Shown here in pieces: positions 21,741 to 29,580 of a DNA stretch of 64,000 nt. Both the position numbers and the translations under genes were made by a program. Every line of letters begins with the position of its first letter. Within the stretch, counting starts at the first letter, position 1. The notes under the pieces were generated by a model. The model ran no database searches and was not told the DNA's origin. It was given only the letters and a program-made list of their open reading frames with translations. The stretch spans positions 236,247 to 300,246 of the forward strand of contig JAHCID010000006.1 in NCBI GenBank assembly GCA_026129405.1, written 5' to 3'. Source of the DNA: a bacterium (GTDB taxonomy: Bacteria; Desulfobacterota; Binatia; DP-6).

Positions 21741-22838
21741 GTGTCCCGCCTACCTTCCATCTACTTCGAGAAGCTCCTCGAGAGCTCGCCGGACATCATC
21801 GTTGCCGTCGATCGCGAGGGGACGATCGTCTTCTACAACGATGGTGCGCGCAGCACGCTCGGCTACTCGCCCGAGGAGGTGCTCGGCGCCCACGTGACGC
21901 GCCTGTATCCCTCGCTCGACGAGGCCAGACGCGTGATGACGGCGATGCGCGCGGGCTTCGGCGGCGAGCCGGGACGCGGGCGCAACGTCGAGACGACGTT
22001 CGTCACGAAGAGCGGCACGACCATGCCGGTGGCGATCTCCGGCTCGTTGATCCGCGACGAGCACGGCGAGGTCCGCGGCTCGATCGGCTTCGCGAAGGAC
22101 CTGCGCGAGATCCACCTGCACCACCGCCTGGAGACGCTCGAGCAGGTGGCCGTCAGCCTGGCGCACGAGATCAACAACCCGCTCGAGGTCATCGTCAACA
22201 ACCTGAACCTTCTCGAGCAGCACATCGCGCGCGTCAGCTCCGACGAGGACTTCGTCGTCGAGAGCGAGCGCCTCGAATCGACCCACACGGCGATCGCGCG
22301 CATCCACGCCATCCTGAACCGCCTGAGCGACCTCGCGCACGGCACCGAGTACCAGACGCGCGACTATCTGCCCGGCACCAAGATGACCGATCTCAGCGGC
22401 GCGACGCCGGCGCAGGCGGACCGGCGCGGGACGCCCGATCCCGAGCTGCGCGGCATCCGCATCCTGGTGGTCGACGACGACCTCGGCGTCTGCCAGTCGC
22501 TGCGCGACCTCCTGACGCAGGAGGGCTGCGACGTGCTGGTCGCCGTGGGCGGCCGCGAGGCGCTCGCCAAGCTCGACACCGAGCCCGTCGACCTCGTGCT
22601 GAGCGACGTCGTCATGCCCGACCTCGACGGCTACGAGCTGTTCCAGGAGGTGCGCGCGCGGCATCCCGGCCTGCCGGTCGTCCTCATGACGGCGTTCCAC
22701 TACGACAAGGATCACGTCATCAAGCGCAGCAAGCTCGCCGGGCTCGAGGACGTGCTCTACAAGAAGCCGATCGACCTCCCGAAGCTGCGCACGATGATCA
22801 AGCGCCACGCGCGGCCGCCCGAGGCACTCGACGCGTGA
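21741..22838 (+). CDS. PAS-HisKA-receiver signalling protein lacking a kinase ATPase domain
   Basis: 365 residues from GTG 21741. A PAS domain covers about 8-120 (LESSPDIIVAVDREG, GYSPEEVLG). A dimerisation/phosphoacceptor helix carries His142 in AHEINNPLEV. The sequence then moves through about 35 linker residues straight into a receiver domain (about 238-360) with the acidic pocket Asp245-247 and phosphoacceptor Asp289 in LSDVVMPD, and Lys in KKP. No N/G1/G2-box HATPase domain is present, so it cannot autophosphorylate alone. It may act as a phosphorelay shuttle or accept phosphate from a separate kinase. Overlaps the next gene by GTGA. Confidence 0.85.
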   Translation: MSRLPSIYFEKLLESSPDIIVAVDREGTIVFYNDGARSTLGYSPEEVLGAHVTRLYPSLDEARRVMTAMRAGFGGEPGRGRNVETTFVTKSGTTMPVAISGSLIRDEHGEVRGSIGFAKDLREIHLHHRLETLEQVAVSLAHEINNPLEVIVNNLNLLEQHIARVSSDEDFVVESERLESTHTAIARIHAILNRLSDLAHGTEYQTRDYLPGTKMTDLSGATPAQADRRGTPDPELRGIRILVVDDDLGVCQSLRDLLTQEGCDVLVAVGGREALAKLDTEPVDLVLSDVVMPDLDGYELFQEVRARHPGLPVVLMTAFHYDKDHVIKRSKLAGLEDVLYKKPIDLPKLRTMIKRHARPPEALDA

Positions 22839-23935
22839 CCCCCGCGGGCGCCGGCACCGCCGCCACGGCGGCGTTCGCACGCGCCCACGGCTCGCTGCCT
22901 CCGGCCCACTGGCGCCCGCTGGGTCCGTGGACGGTGTCGTCGCTCGGCATCGGCACGTCCCTCGGCGCGCCCGACGACGACACCGACGTCCGGGTCGTCG
23001 CGGCCGTCGTCGCCGCCGTGCGCGGCGGGCTCAACGTCGTCGACACGGCGATCGACTACCGGGCGCAGCATGGCGAGCGCGCCGTCGGCCGCGCGCTGCG
23101 TGTGCTCGCCGCCGAGCACGGCGTCGCCCGCGACCGGCTCGTCGTCTGCACGAAGGGCGGCTTCCTCCCCTTCGACGACTTCGTCCCGCCCGACCCGCAG
23201 GCCTGGTTCGAGGACGCGTACGTCCGCCCGGGCCGGCTCGCGGCGGGCGAGATCGTCGCCGGCCACGCGCTCGATCCCGCCTGGATCGGCGATCAGCTGA
23301 CCCACAGCCTCGCGAACCTCGGGCTCGCCGCGATCGACGTCTACTACGTCCACGACCCCGAGACGCAGCTTCGCGCCCGTCCCCGCGCCGACGTCCTCGC
23401 CCGCCTCGAGGTCGTGTTCGCACGGCTCGAGGCCGAGGCGGACGCCGGCCGCATCGGCTGCTACGGCGTCGCCACCTGGGACGGCCTGCGCCGGCCGCCC
23501 GCGGATCCGGCGCACCTGCCGCTCGGCACGCTGGTCGCGGCGGCCGAGCGCGTGGCCGGACGCGGCCACCGCTTCCGCGTCGTGCAGGCGCCGCTCAGCG
23601 TCGCGATGCCGGAGGCCCTCACGACCCCGACGCAGGACGTCGGCGGGCGCGTCTGCACGCTTCTCGAGGCGGCCGAGCGCCTCGGCCTCGCGGTGGTCGC
23701 GAGCGCGCCGCTCCAGGCGGGCCAGCTGACGCGCCGGCTGCCGGGCGCGCTCGGCCGTGCCCTCCCGGGTCTCGACACGTTCGCGCAGCGCGCGCTCCAG
23801 TTCACGCGTTCGGCGCCGGGCGTGGCGACCGCCCTCGTGGGCATGAAGGACCTTGCGCATGTGCGCGAGAATCTGGCGGTCGCCGCGGTTCCTCCGGCCC
23901 CGGCGGGTGTGGACTCCCTCGTCGGGCGAGGCTAG
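22835..23935 (+). CDS. Aldo/keto reductase
   Basis: 366 residues from GTG 22835. An AKR TIM barrel: SSLGIGTSLG at the first strand, NVVDTAIDYR with the catalytic Asp/Tyr positions, and the Lys of CTKGGFLP. The DVYYVHDPE strand supplies His, and the C-terminal cofactor region TALVGMKDLAHVREN is present. An insertion around 95-125 (DFVPPDPQAWFEDAYVRP) lies in the substrate-loop area. The substrate cannot be told. It is coupled to the signalling gene upstream, and its 3' end contains the promoter of the cobalamin adenosyltransferase. Confidence 0.8.
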   Translation: MTPAGAGTAATAAFARAHGSLPPAHWRPLGPWTVSSLGIGTSLGAPDDDTDVRVVAAVVAAVRGGLNVVDTAIDYRAQHGERAVGRALRVLAAEHGVARDRLVVCTKGGFLPFDDFVPPDPQAWFEDAYVRPGRLAAGEIVAGHALDPAWIGDQLTHSLANLGLAAIDVYYVHDPETQLRARPRADVLARLEVVFARLEAEADAGRIGCYGVATWDGLRRPPADPAHLPLGTLVAAAERVAGRGHRFRVVQAPLSVAMPEALTTPTQDVGGRVCTLLEAAERLGLAVVASAPLQAGQLTRRLPGALGRALPGLDTFAQRALQFTRSAPGVATALVGMKDLAHVRENLAVAAVPPAPAGVDSLVGRG

Positions 23936-23938
23936 ACA
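23910..23938 (+). promoter_or_regulatory. Candidate promoter of the cobalamin adenosyltransferase
   Basis: TGGACT at 23910-23915, a 17-nt spacer and TAGACA at 23933-23938, the latter overlapping the stop of the aldo/keto reductase. The -10 ends 6 nt before GTG 23945, again with no room for a Shine-Dalgarno. Confidence 0.4.
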
Positions 23939-23944
23939 AACCCG

Positions 23945-24580
23945 GTGGCGATCCGGATCACGCGCGTCTACACGCGCCGCGGCGACACGGGGGAGACCGA
24001 CCTCGTGGGCGGCGTGCGTGCGCCCAAGGACGGCCCCCGGATCGACGCCTACGGCACGATCGACGAGCTCAACGCGACCCTCGGCGTCGTGCGGGCGTTC
24101 AACGCCGCCGAGCTCGACCGCCATCCTGCATGCGGCGAGCTCGATGCGATCCTGCGTCGCCTCCAGAACGAGCTCTTCGACCTCGGCAGCGAGCTCGCGA
24201 CGCCCCCCGAGGCCTTCCAGGAGGGCATGTTCAAGGTCGCGGCCGAGCAGGTGACGGCGCTCGAGACCTGCATGGACCGCTGCCAGGAAGACCTCGCGCC
24301 GCTGCACTCCTTCGTCCTTCCCGGCGGCGGCCGCACGAGCGCGCTGCTGCACACGGCGCGGACGGTGTGCCGGCGCGCCGAGCGCGACGTCCTGCGGCTG
24401 ATGCGTCACGAGACGGTCGGCGAGCTGCCCCTCGCCTACCTGAACCGGCTGTCCGATCTGCTGTTCGTGCTCTCGCGCTGGATCGGACACCACCTCGGCG
24501 AGGCCGAGTACCTCTGGGAGCGGCCGCTGGCGCGCGAGGCGGCGCTGGAAGCCGCGCGCCGCAAGCCCGCGGCGCCGTGA
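23945..24580 (+). CDS. Cob(I)alamin adenosyltransferase, PduO/MMAB type
   Basis: 211 residues from GTG 23945. The N-terminal RVYTRRGDTGETDLVGG, the five-helix core with GTIDELNATLG, the ELFDLGSELATP segment, RTVCRRAERDV and the C-terminal LNRLSDLLFVLSRW are diagnostic of the PduO-type ATR. It adenosylates cob(I)alamin to AdoCbl. A likely consumer is the B12-dependent mutase(s) of the ethylmalonyl-CoA pathway implied by ccr 1.4 kb downstream. The B12-binding regulator of the carotenoid operon is another possible one. Confidence 0.93.
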   Translation: MAIRITRVYTRRGDTGETDLVGGVRAPKDGPRIDAYGTIDELNATLGVVRAFNAAELDRHPACGELDAILRRLQNELFDLGSELATPPEAFQEGMFKVAAEQVTALETCMDRCQEDLAPLHSFVLPGGGRTSALLHTARTVCRRAERDVLRLMRHETVGELPLAYLNRLSDLLFVLSRWIGHHLGEAEYLWERPLAREAALEAARRKPAAP

Positions 24581-24593
24581 CGGGACGGGCGTG

Positions 24594-25283
24594 ATGGCGC
24601 AGCAGATCTGGTTCAAGCAGCTCGAGCTCGGCCCGATGCAGAACTACGTCTACCTGCTCGGCGACCCCGAGACGCGCGAGGCCGCGGTCATCGACGCGGC
24701 GTGGGACATCGACGCGATCGTCGCCGCCGCCGAGGCCGACGGGTACCGGATCACGCACGACCTGGTGACGCACTTCCACCCCGACCACCTCGGCGGCAAC
24801 CTCATGGGCCACAACATCACCGGCGCCGCCGAGCTGACCGCGCGCGTGCCGGCGAAGATCGTCGTCCACAGGGAAGAGCTGCCGTTCGTGCCCCGCGTCA
24901 CCGGGCTGTCGGAGTCCGACTGCACGGCGGCCTCGGGCGGCGACGTGATCGAGATCGGCAACCTGCGCGTGACCCTGCTCCACACGCCCGGCCACACGCC
25001 GGGCTCGCAGTGCTTCCTCGTCGGCAACGCGGTGGTGTCGGGCGACACGCTGTTCATCGGCTCGTGCGGCCGTGTCGACCTGCCCGGCTCCAACGCCGAG
25101 GACATGTACCGCAGCATCCACGAGGTGCTCGGCGCCCTGCCCGACGGCACCATCCTCTTTCCCGGCCACAACTACGCCCCGAAGACGCACTCCACGATCG
25201 GCGAGGAGAAGCGCACGAACTTCGCGATGCGCCTCACCAGCATGAAGGACTTCCTCGCCCTCATGAGCCCGCTGCGCGTCTGA
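24594..25283 (+). CDS. Metallo-beta-lactamase-fold hydrolase
   Basis: 229 residues from ATG 24594 (GTG 24591 is one residue longer). Metal ligands are visible: HFHPDH (HxHxDH), the His of HTPGHTPGS, the Asp of [12 protein letters not shown] and the His of FPGHNY. The pattern is that of the glyoxalase II/persulfide-dioxygenase-like subgroup, with GRVDLPGSN typical of small-thiol hydrolases. The substrate is unknown. It lies 28 nt before ccr and probably shares its transcript. Confidence 0.85.
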   Translation: MAQQIWFKQLELGPMQNYVYLLGDPETREAAVIDAAWDIDAIVAAAEADGYRITHDLVTHFHPDHLGGNLMGHNITGAAELTARVPAKIVVHREELPFVPRVTGLSESDCTAASGGDVIEIGNLRVTLLHTPGHTPGSQCFLVGNAVVSGDTLFIGSCGRVDLPGSNAEDMYRSIHEVLGALPDGTILFPGHNYAPKTHSTIGEEKRTNFAMRLTSMKDFLALMSPLRV

Positions 25284-25311
25284 ACGCCGCAGCCCCCCGG
25301 AGACCGTTCGC

Positions 25312-26568
25312 ATGAAGGAGCTGTACCAGCTCGGAGAGACGCCCCCGCTCGGCACCGTGCCGGCGAAGATGCTGGCCCAGGTGATCCGCCAGGATCGCTT
25401 CGGGCCGCCCACGAAGGCGTTCCAGATCGAGGAGATCGCGACCCCCTCCGAGCTCGCGCCCGACGAGGTGCTGGTCTGGGTGATGGCCGCCGGCATCAAC
25501 TACAACAACGTCTGGGCCGGCCTCGGCTCGCCGATCGACGTCATCAAGGGCCACCAGCGCGACAAGGAATGGCCCGACGAGACGCCCTTCCACATCGGCG
25601 GCAGCGACGCGTCGGGCATCGTGTGGAAGGTCGGCAGCGCGGTGACGAACGTGCAGGTCGGCGACGAGGTCGTGATCCACTGCGGCATGTGGAAGGCCGA
25701 CTGTGCCGCCGTGACGAACGGCACCGACCCGATGTTCGACCCGAGCTTCCGCATCTGGGGCTACGAGCGCAGCTGGGGCAGCTTCGCCCAGTTCACGCGC
25801 GTCCAGGGCCATCAGTGTCTGCCGCGGCCGAAGCACCTCTCGTGGGACGCGGCCGCCGCCTACATGCTGGTCGGCGCGACCGCGTACCGCATGCTGATGA
25901 GCTGGCCGCCGCATGCGGTGCAGCCCGGCGACGCGGTGCTCGTCTGGGGCGGCGCCGGCGGCCTCGGCTGCCAGGCGATCCAGATCGCCAAGGCGGCTGG
26001 CGGCGTCCCGATCGCGGTCATCTCGAGCGACGACAAGATCGATTTCTGCAGGAAGCTCGGTGCCAGGGGGACCATCAACCGCAAGGGCTTCAAGCACTGG
26101 GGGATGCTCCCCCACTGGAAGGACGAGGCCGCCTACGGCGAGTGGCTGAAGGGCGCCCGCGCCTTCGGCAGCGCGATCTGGGAAGCGCTCGGCGAGCGCA
26201 AGAGCCCGCGCCTCGTCTTCGAGCACCCCGGCGAGGACACCGTGCCGACGTCGATCTTCGTCTGCGACACGGGCGGCATGGTCGTCATCTGCGCCGGCAC
26301 GACGGGCTACAACGCCACGCTCGACCTGCGCTACCACTGGATGCGGCAGAAGCGCTTCCAGGGATCGCACTTCGCGAACGACGACGACGCGACGAAACTC
26401 AACCAGCTGGTGCTGGACGGCAAGGTCGACCCCTGCCTGTCCGAGACGTTCACCTTCGCGCAGATCCCGCACGTCCACCAGCTCATGTACGAGAACCGCC
26501 ATCCGCACGGGAACATGGCGTGCCTGGTGAACGCCACCACGCCCGGGCAGATGGAACTGGCTGGCTGA
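25312..26568 (+). CDS. ccr: Crotonyl-CoA carboxylase/reductase
   Basis: 418 residues from ATG 25312. A medium-chain dehydrogenase/reductase with the Ccr-specific features: long N-terminus ending [32 protein letters not shown], the NADPH site [16 protein letters not shown], and [25 protein letters not shown]. Glu152 and His353 sit where the CO2-holding Glu and His of characterised Ccr enzymes lie (alignment by eye). It reductively carboxylates crotonyl-CoA to ethylmalonyl-CoA, the key step of the ethylmalonyl-CoA pathway for acetyl-CoA assimilation. The VOC gene and a conserved unknown follow closely. Confidence 0.93.
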   Translation: MKELYQLGETPPLGTVPAKMLAQVIRQDRFGPPTKAFQIEEIATPSELAPDEVLVWVMAAGINYNNVWAGLGSPIDVIKGHQRDKEWPDETPFHIGGSDASGIVWKVGSAVTNVQVGDEVVIHCGMWKADCAAVTNGTDPMFDPSFRIWGYERSWGSFAQFTRVQGHQCLPRPKHLSWDAAAAYMLVGATAYRMLMSWPPHAVQPGDAVLVWGGAGGLGCQAIQIAKAAGGVPIAVISSDDKIDFCRKLGARGTINRKGFKHWGMLPHWKDEAAYGEWLKGARAFGSAIWEALGERKSPRLVFEHPGEDTVPTSIFVCDTGGMVVICAGTTGYNATLDLRYHWMRQKRFQGSHFANDDDATKLNQLVLDGKVDPCLSETFTFAQIPHVHQLMYENRHPHGNMACLVNATTPGQMELAG

Positions 26569-26577
26569 GGAGCGGAC

Positions 26578-26943
26578 ATGGCGGTCCAAGGCGTCTACAC
26601 GACCATCTATTACGTCGACGACTGGGACGCGGCGGTGTCCTTCTACCGCGAGGTCCTGGGGCTCAAGTCCCTGCACATCGAGCGCGGCTGGGCCGAGTTC
26701 GCCGCGGGGAAGGACGGCACCATCGCGATCCACCAGCGCGACCCGAAGAAGAAGGCCAACACGCAGCTGACGCACGCGTCGCTGATCGTGCGCGACATCG
26801 AGAAGACGCTGGTCGAGCTCGAGGCCGGCGGCGCGACCATCGTCGAGCCGATCCGGCGCGAGGAGTTCGGCGCGCTCGCCACCGTCACCGACCCCAGCGG
26901 CAACCTGATCGGCCTCTACGAGCCGCCGGACGACCGCGACTAG
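26578..26943 (+). CDS. VOC-superfamily protein in the ccr operon
   Basis: 121 residues from ATG 26578 with a GAGGAG ribosome site. It has the glyoxalase/bleomycin-resistance/dioxygenase fold: beta-alpha-beta-beta-beta with YYVDDWDAAVSFYREVLGL at the start and ATVTDPSGNLIGLYEPP at the end; the terminal Glu of GLYEP is a normal metal ligand. Methylmalonyl/ethylmalonyl-CoA epimerase belongs to this superfamily, so an epimerase role next to ccr is possible, but the sequence is not close enough to the known epimerases to assert it. Confidence 0.75.
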   Translation: MAVQGVYTTIYYVDDWDAAVSFYREVLGLKSLHIERGWAEFAAGKDGTIAIHQRDPKKKANTQLTHASLIVRDIEKTLVELEAGGATIVEPIRREEFGALATVTDPSGNLIGLYEPPDDRD

Positions 26944-26946
26944 GTC

Positions 26947-27312
26947 ATGCTCGACGACGAGGACATCCGGCGGATCGTCCAGGCCGTCCGCGCCGTGCTG
27001 AACGCGGAGCAGTCGGTCACGGGCGAGATCGCCGACCGCTGGCACGGCGGACAGCTCGTCCTCCGGCCCGGCAAGGCGGGCACCCAGGAGAAGAGCCTCA
27101 AGCTCGACGACTTCTTCCGCAAGATCATCGCCGTCCGCGACCGGCTGCGCGTCCTCGAGCAGCGCATCAACGCCCATCCCCGGCTCACCGACGAGGACAA
27201 GCTCCAGCTCCAGGACTACGTGACACGCTGCTACGGCAGCCTCACCACGTTCAACGTCCTCTTTGCCGAGCCGGCCGACCGCTTCGTCGGCAGCGGCAGC
27301 CGCGAGGAGTAG
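26947..27312 (+). CDS. Conserved-looking protein of unknown function after ccr
   Basis: 121 residues from ATG 26947, only 3 nt after the VOC stop. A small, charged, soluble protein with an acidic N-terminal helix (DDEDIRRIVQAVRAVL), a short strand region (GGQLVLRPG) and a predicted long helix pair (LDDFFRKIIAVRDRLRVLEQRIN, then LTDEDKLQLQDYVTRCYGSLTTFNVLF). It has no signal peptide and no enzyme motif. Tight spacing implies a role with Ccr, for example a small accessory or structural subunit, but this is inference. Confidence 0.65.
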   Translation: MLDDEDIRRIVQAVRAVLNAEQSVTGEIADRWHGGQLVLRPGKAGTQEKSLKLDDFFRKIIAVRDRLRVLEQRINAHPRLTDEDKLQLQDYVTRCYGSLTTFNVLFAEPADRFVGSGSREE

Positions 27313-27313
27313 C

Positions 27314-27339
27314 GCCGCGCGGGCTGCGGCCCGCGCGGC
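27314..27339. terminator. Bidirectional hairpin between ccr operon and carotenoid operon
   Basis: A perfect 11-bp stem GCCGCGCGGGC (27314-27324)/GCCCGCGCGGC (27329-27339) with a TGCG tetraloop. It begins directly after the stop of the unknown gene and lies 18 nt before the end of the convergent MerR gene. There is no T-run on either strand. Confidence 0.65.
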
Positions 27340-27356
27340 ATCCCGCGAGCGGCGGC

Positions 27357-28245
27357 TCAGCCCGCGAGCACGCGCCGCCACGACGGCTCGTCGTCGACCA
27401 CGGCGGCCCCGAGGCGCGCGCACAGCGCGCCGTGCCACGGCCGTCGCGCCGCCGACGACGGGCGCGTGCCCGCCGGCGCCCCCGTCGCGCACCGCCGCGA
27501 GCACGCGGCGCAGCCGCGCCGCGCCCGGGTCGACGACGCAGGCGAGCGCGATCACCGCCGGCCGCAGCGTCGTCGCGACGTGCAGCAGGTGGTCGACCGG
27601 CGTACGCGCCCCGAGGAACGTCACCCGGTAGCCCGCGTGGCGGAAGCGGAGCGCGGCGCCGAGGAGCCCGAGGTCGTGCTCCTCGTCGGGCAGACAGGCG
27701 CAGAGGACGTGGCCGCGGCTGCCGCTCGGCGAGGAGCGCAAAAGCGCCAGCAGCCGCCCGCGGATCGCCAGCGTCACGAGCCGCTCCTCGGTGAGCCCGG
27801 GCGTGCCCTGCATGCTGCGCTCCCCGACACGGGCCTCGAGACGAACGACCAGCTGCTCGTAGAGCTGGAGCGGCGAGAGCACGGCGAGGGCCTCGTCGAG
27901 CACGCGCTCGAGCGCGTCCTGATCGAGCGCCGCCGCCGCGCCGAGGATCGCCGCCGCGAAACGGTCCACCGTCGAGCGCTCGCCCACGGCGGCGCCGCGT
28001 TCCGCGGCCGCGATCTCGCCGCGCAGCTGCGGCACCAGCGCTGCCGCCTCGCGGATCGCCATGCCGTCGCGGGTGAGGTCGCGCAGGCGGAGGAGCAGCG
28101 CGACGTCGTCCTCGGTGTAGACCCGGTAGCCGGTGCTGGTGCGCTGCGGCGTCGGCACGCCGTAGCGCCGCTCCCAGGCGCGGATCACCTCCTCGCTGAG
28201 GCCGGTGCGCTCGGCCACGACGCCGATGCGGTAGACGCGCGTCAC
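27357..28245 (-). CDS. CarH/CarA-like MerR-B12 regulator with a C-terminal frameshift
   Basis: Starts at GTG 28245, overlapping the acyltransferase stop. Residues 1-70 are a MerR winged helix (SEEVIRAWERRYG, TGYRVY); about 85-170 a four-helix bundle; about 178-295 a Rossmann B12-binding domain with the lower axial His190 in EEHDLG. In the original frame the protein loses similarity after PVVGG and runs on antisense for kilobases. Moving one base near 27425-27440 restores LGAAVVDDEPSW and a stop at 27357, giving the usual length of about 295. The W-x9-E-H set that holds the light-sensitive face of AdoCbl in CarH is S144-x9-E154-R155 here. It probably represses the crt operon upstream; whether it still senses light is doubtful. 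Confidence 0.8.
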
Positions 28246-28925
28246 GGCGCCTCCCGCAGGCCGCGGGCTGCGTCCCACCGCTCCACCACCGAGCGCCGCC
28301 CGCGCAGCAGCGGCGTGAAATCGGCGAGCGTGGCCGTGTCGCCGACCTCGGCCACGGCGGCGGCGAGCCGCGTCGCGAGCTCGGCCAGCGGCGCGGGATC
28401 GTGCGCCTCGCCCACCGCCAGCAGCAGGTCGGGGAGCTCGTGCTCGAAGAAGCGATAGCGGATCGCGACCGGCAGGCAGCGGGCGCCGGCGCGGCGTGCG
28501 AGCACCTCGACGCCACGCTCGAGCGGCTGGAGCGCGCCCGTCCACGGCCGCAGCACGCCTTCGGGAAAGACGACCACGGCACGCCCGGGACGACGCAGCA
28601 GGCCGACGGCGTAGCGCAGCGTCTCGATCGCCGCCTGCGCGTCGCCGCGGCGCACGGAGAACGCACCGAGCCGCCGCAGGAAGCGGTACCGGGCCAGGTT
28701 CGCCTCCTCCATCATGCAGTAGGCGTCCCAACCGCCGGCGCGGCACAGCAGGTGGCAGGCGAAGCCGTCCCAGAAGCTGGTGTGATTGGCGTAGACGACG
28801 AGGCGCGCATCGGCCGGCGGCAGCGCGCCGCGCAGCCAGACGCCGCGGAACGCCCGCCGTACCTTGCACCCGACGTACGCCGCGACCAGCGCGGCCAGCG
28901 GACCGTCCTTGGCCGCGCGGATCAC
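28242..28925 (-). CDS. PlsC-like acyltransferase of the carotenoid operon
   Basis: 227 residues from GTG 28925 (GTGA overlap with crtYd). The acyltransferase motifs HTSFWD (Hx4D) and FPEG in VVVFPEGVLRP are intact. The N-terminus is amphipathic and there is no obvious transmembrane helix, consistent with a peripheral membrane enzyme of the lysophospholipid acyltransferase family. Placed between lycopene cyclase and the regulator in a carotenoid operon, it may acylate a carotenoid hydroxyl or glycoside, as proposed for carotenoid fatty esters in myxobacteria. Confidence 0.8.
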   Translation of the reverse strand: MIRAAKDGPLAALVAAYVGCKVRRAFRGVWLRGALPPADARLVVYANHTSFWDGFACHLLCRAGGWDAYCMMEEANLARYRFLRRLGAFSVRRGDAQAAIETLRYAVGLLRRPGRAVVVFPEGVLRPWTGALQPLERGVEVLARRAGARCLPVAIRYRFFEHELPDLLLAVGEAHDPAPLAELATRLAAAVAEVGDTATLADFTPLLRGRRSVVERWDAARGLREAP

Positions 28926-29260
28926 GGCGTCACCCGCCGCACGCCGAAGCCCTCGAGCAGTGCCAGCCCGACCGCGACGAGCGCGTTGGTGACGAGGAAG
29001 AACAGCGCCTCCTCGAGCGGCACCACGCCGTCGACCGTGACCCCGAGGGTGCGGCCCTCGCCGAACGTCCAGACCCCGGTGCCGATGGCGATGCGGTCGG
29101 CGAGCACGAGCCACGCCGTCACGACCACGACCGGCAGACCGATGGCGCGCAGCACGCGCCCCGTGTCCTGCCGGTAACGCCAGCGCAGCAGGACGAGCTG
29201 CCCGATCAGCACCGGCACCGCCCAGAGCACGAGGTGCAGGAGATAGCTCCAGCGTCCCAT
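28922..29260 (-). CDS. crtYd: Lycopene cyclase subunit CrtYd
   Basis: 112 residues from ATG 29260. A three-helix membrane protein of the heterodimeric lycopene-cyclase domain family: YLLHLVLWAVPVLIGQLVLL, VVVVTAWLVLADRIAI, then the GVWTF segment and the catalytic acidic motif VPLEEALFF. With CrtYc it closes a beta-ionone ring on lycopene. C50-type cyclases (CrtYe/Yf) share the fold, so ring type is not certain. Confidence 0.85.
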   Translation of the reverse strand: MGRWSYLLHLVLWAVPVLIGQLVLLRWRYRQDTGRVLRAIGLPVVVVTAWLVLADRIAIGTGVWTFGEGRTLGVTVDGVVPLEEALFFLVTNALVAVGLALLEGFGVRRVTP

Positions 29261-29580
29261 CAGCGCGCTCCGGCGCGCCCGAGCGCCCGAGCCAGCCGCG
29301 CCTGCACCCAGACGCCGGTGAGCAGGGTCTGGAGGCCAAAGAACGCGTACTCCTCCACCGGCAGGTACCAGAGGTGCGGGCCCCAGACGCGCTGCGGATC
29401 GAATCCCCAGAGGCCCATGGCGACGGCTGCGTTGTCCCACGCCGTCGTGGACGCGTAGACGATGACCAGCAGCAGCGCCATCGCCGCCCAGCCGCGGCGG
29501 TGCAGCGCCCAGCCGTGGCGCCAGAGCACCGCGAGCAGCGGCGGCACGACGAAGAGGAAGAGGAAGCCGCCGTAGGTCAT
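29260..29580 (-). CDS. crtYc: Lycopene cyclase subunit CrtYc
   Basis: 106 residues from ATG 29580, overlapping both neighbours by ATGA. Three hydrophobic segments (FLFLFVVPPLLAVL, AAMALLLVIVYASTTAW, EYAFFGLQTLLTGVW) and the LPVEEYAFF acidic motif mark it as the partner of CrtYd. It has the WDNAAVAMGLWGFDPQRVWG loop typical of this half. Confidence 0.85.
   Translation of the reverse strand: MTYGGFLFLFVVPPLLAVLWRHGWALHRRGWAAMALLLVIVYASTTAWDNAAVAMGLWGFDPQRVWGPHLWYLPVEEYAFFGLQTLLTGVWVQARLARALGRAGAR

Noticed and set aside
25261..28869. 1202-codon open frame on the minus strand
   Set aside because: Only its first part is real (acyltransferase in another frame and the MerR/B12 gene). The rest is antisense to ccr, the VOC gene and the MBL gene, a product of GC-rich codon bias and the MerR frameshift.
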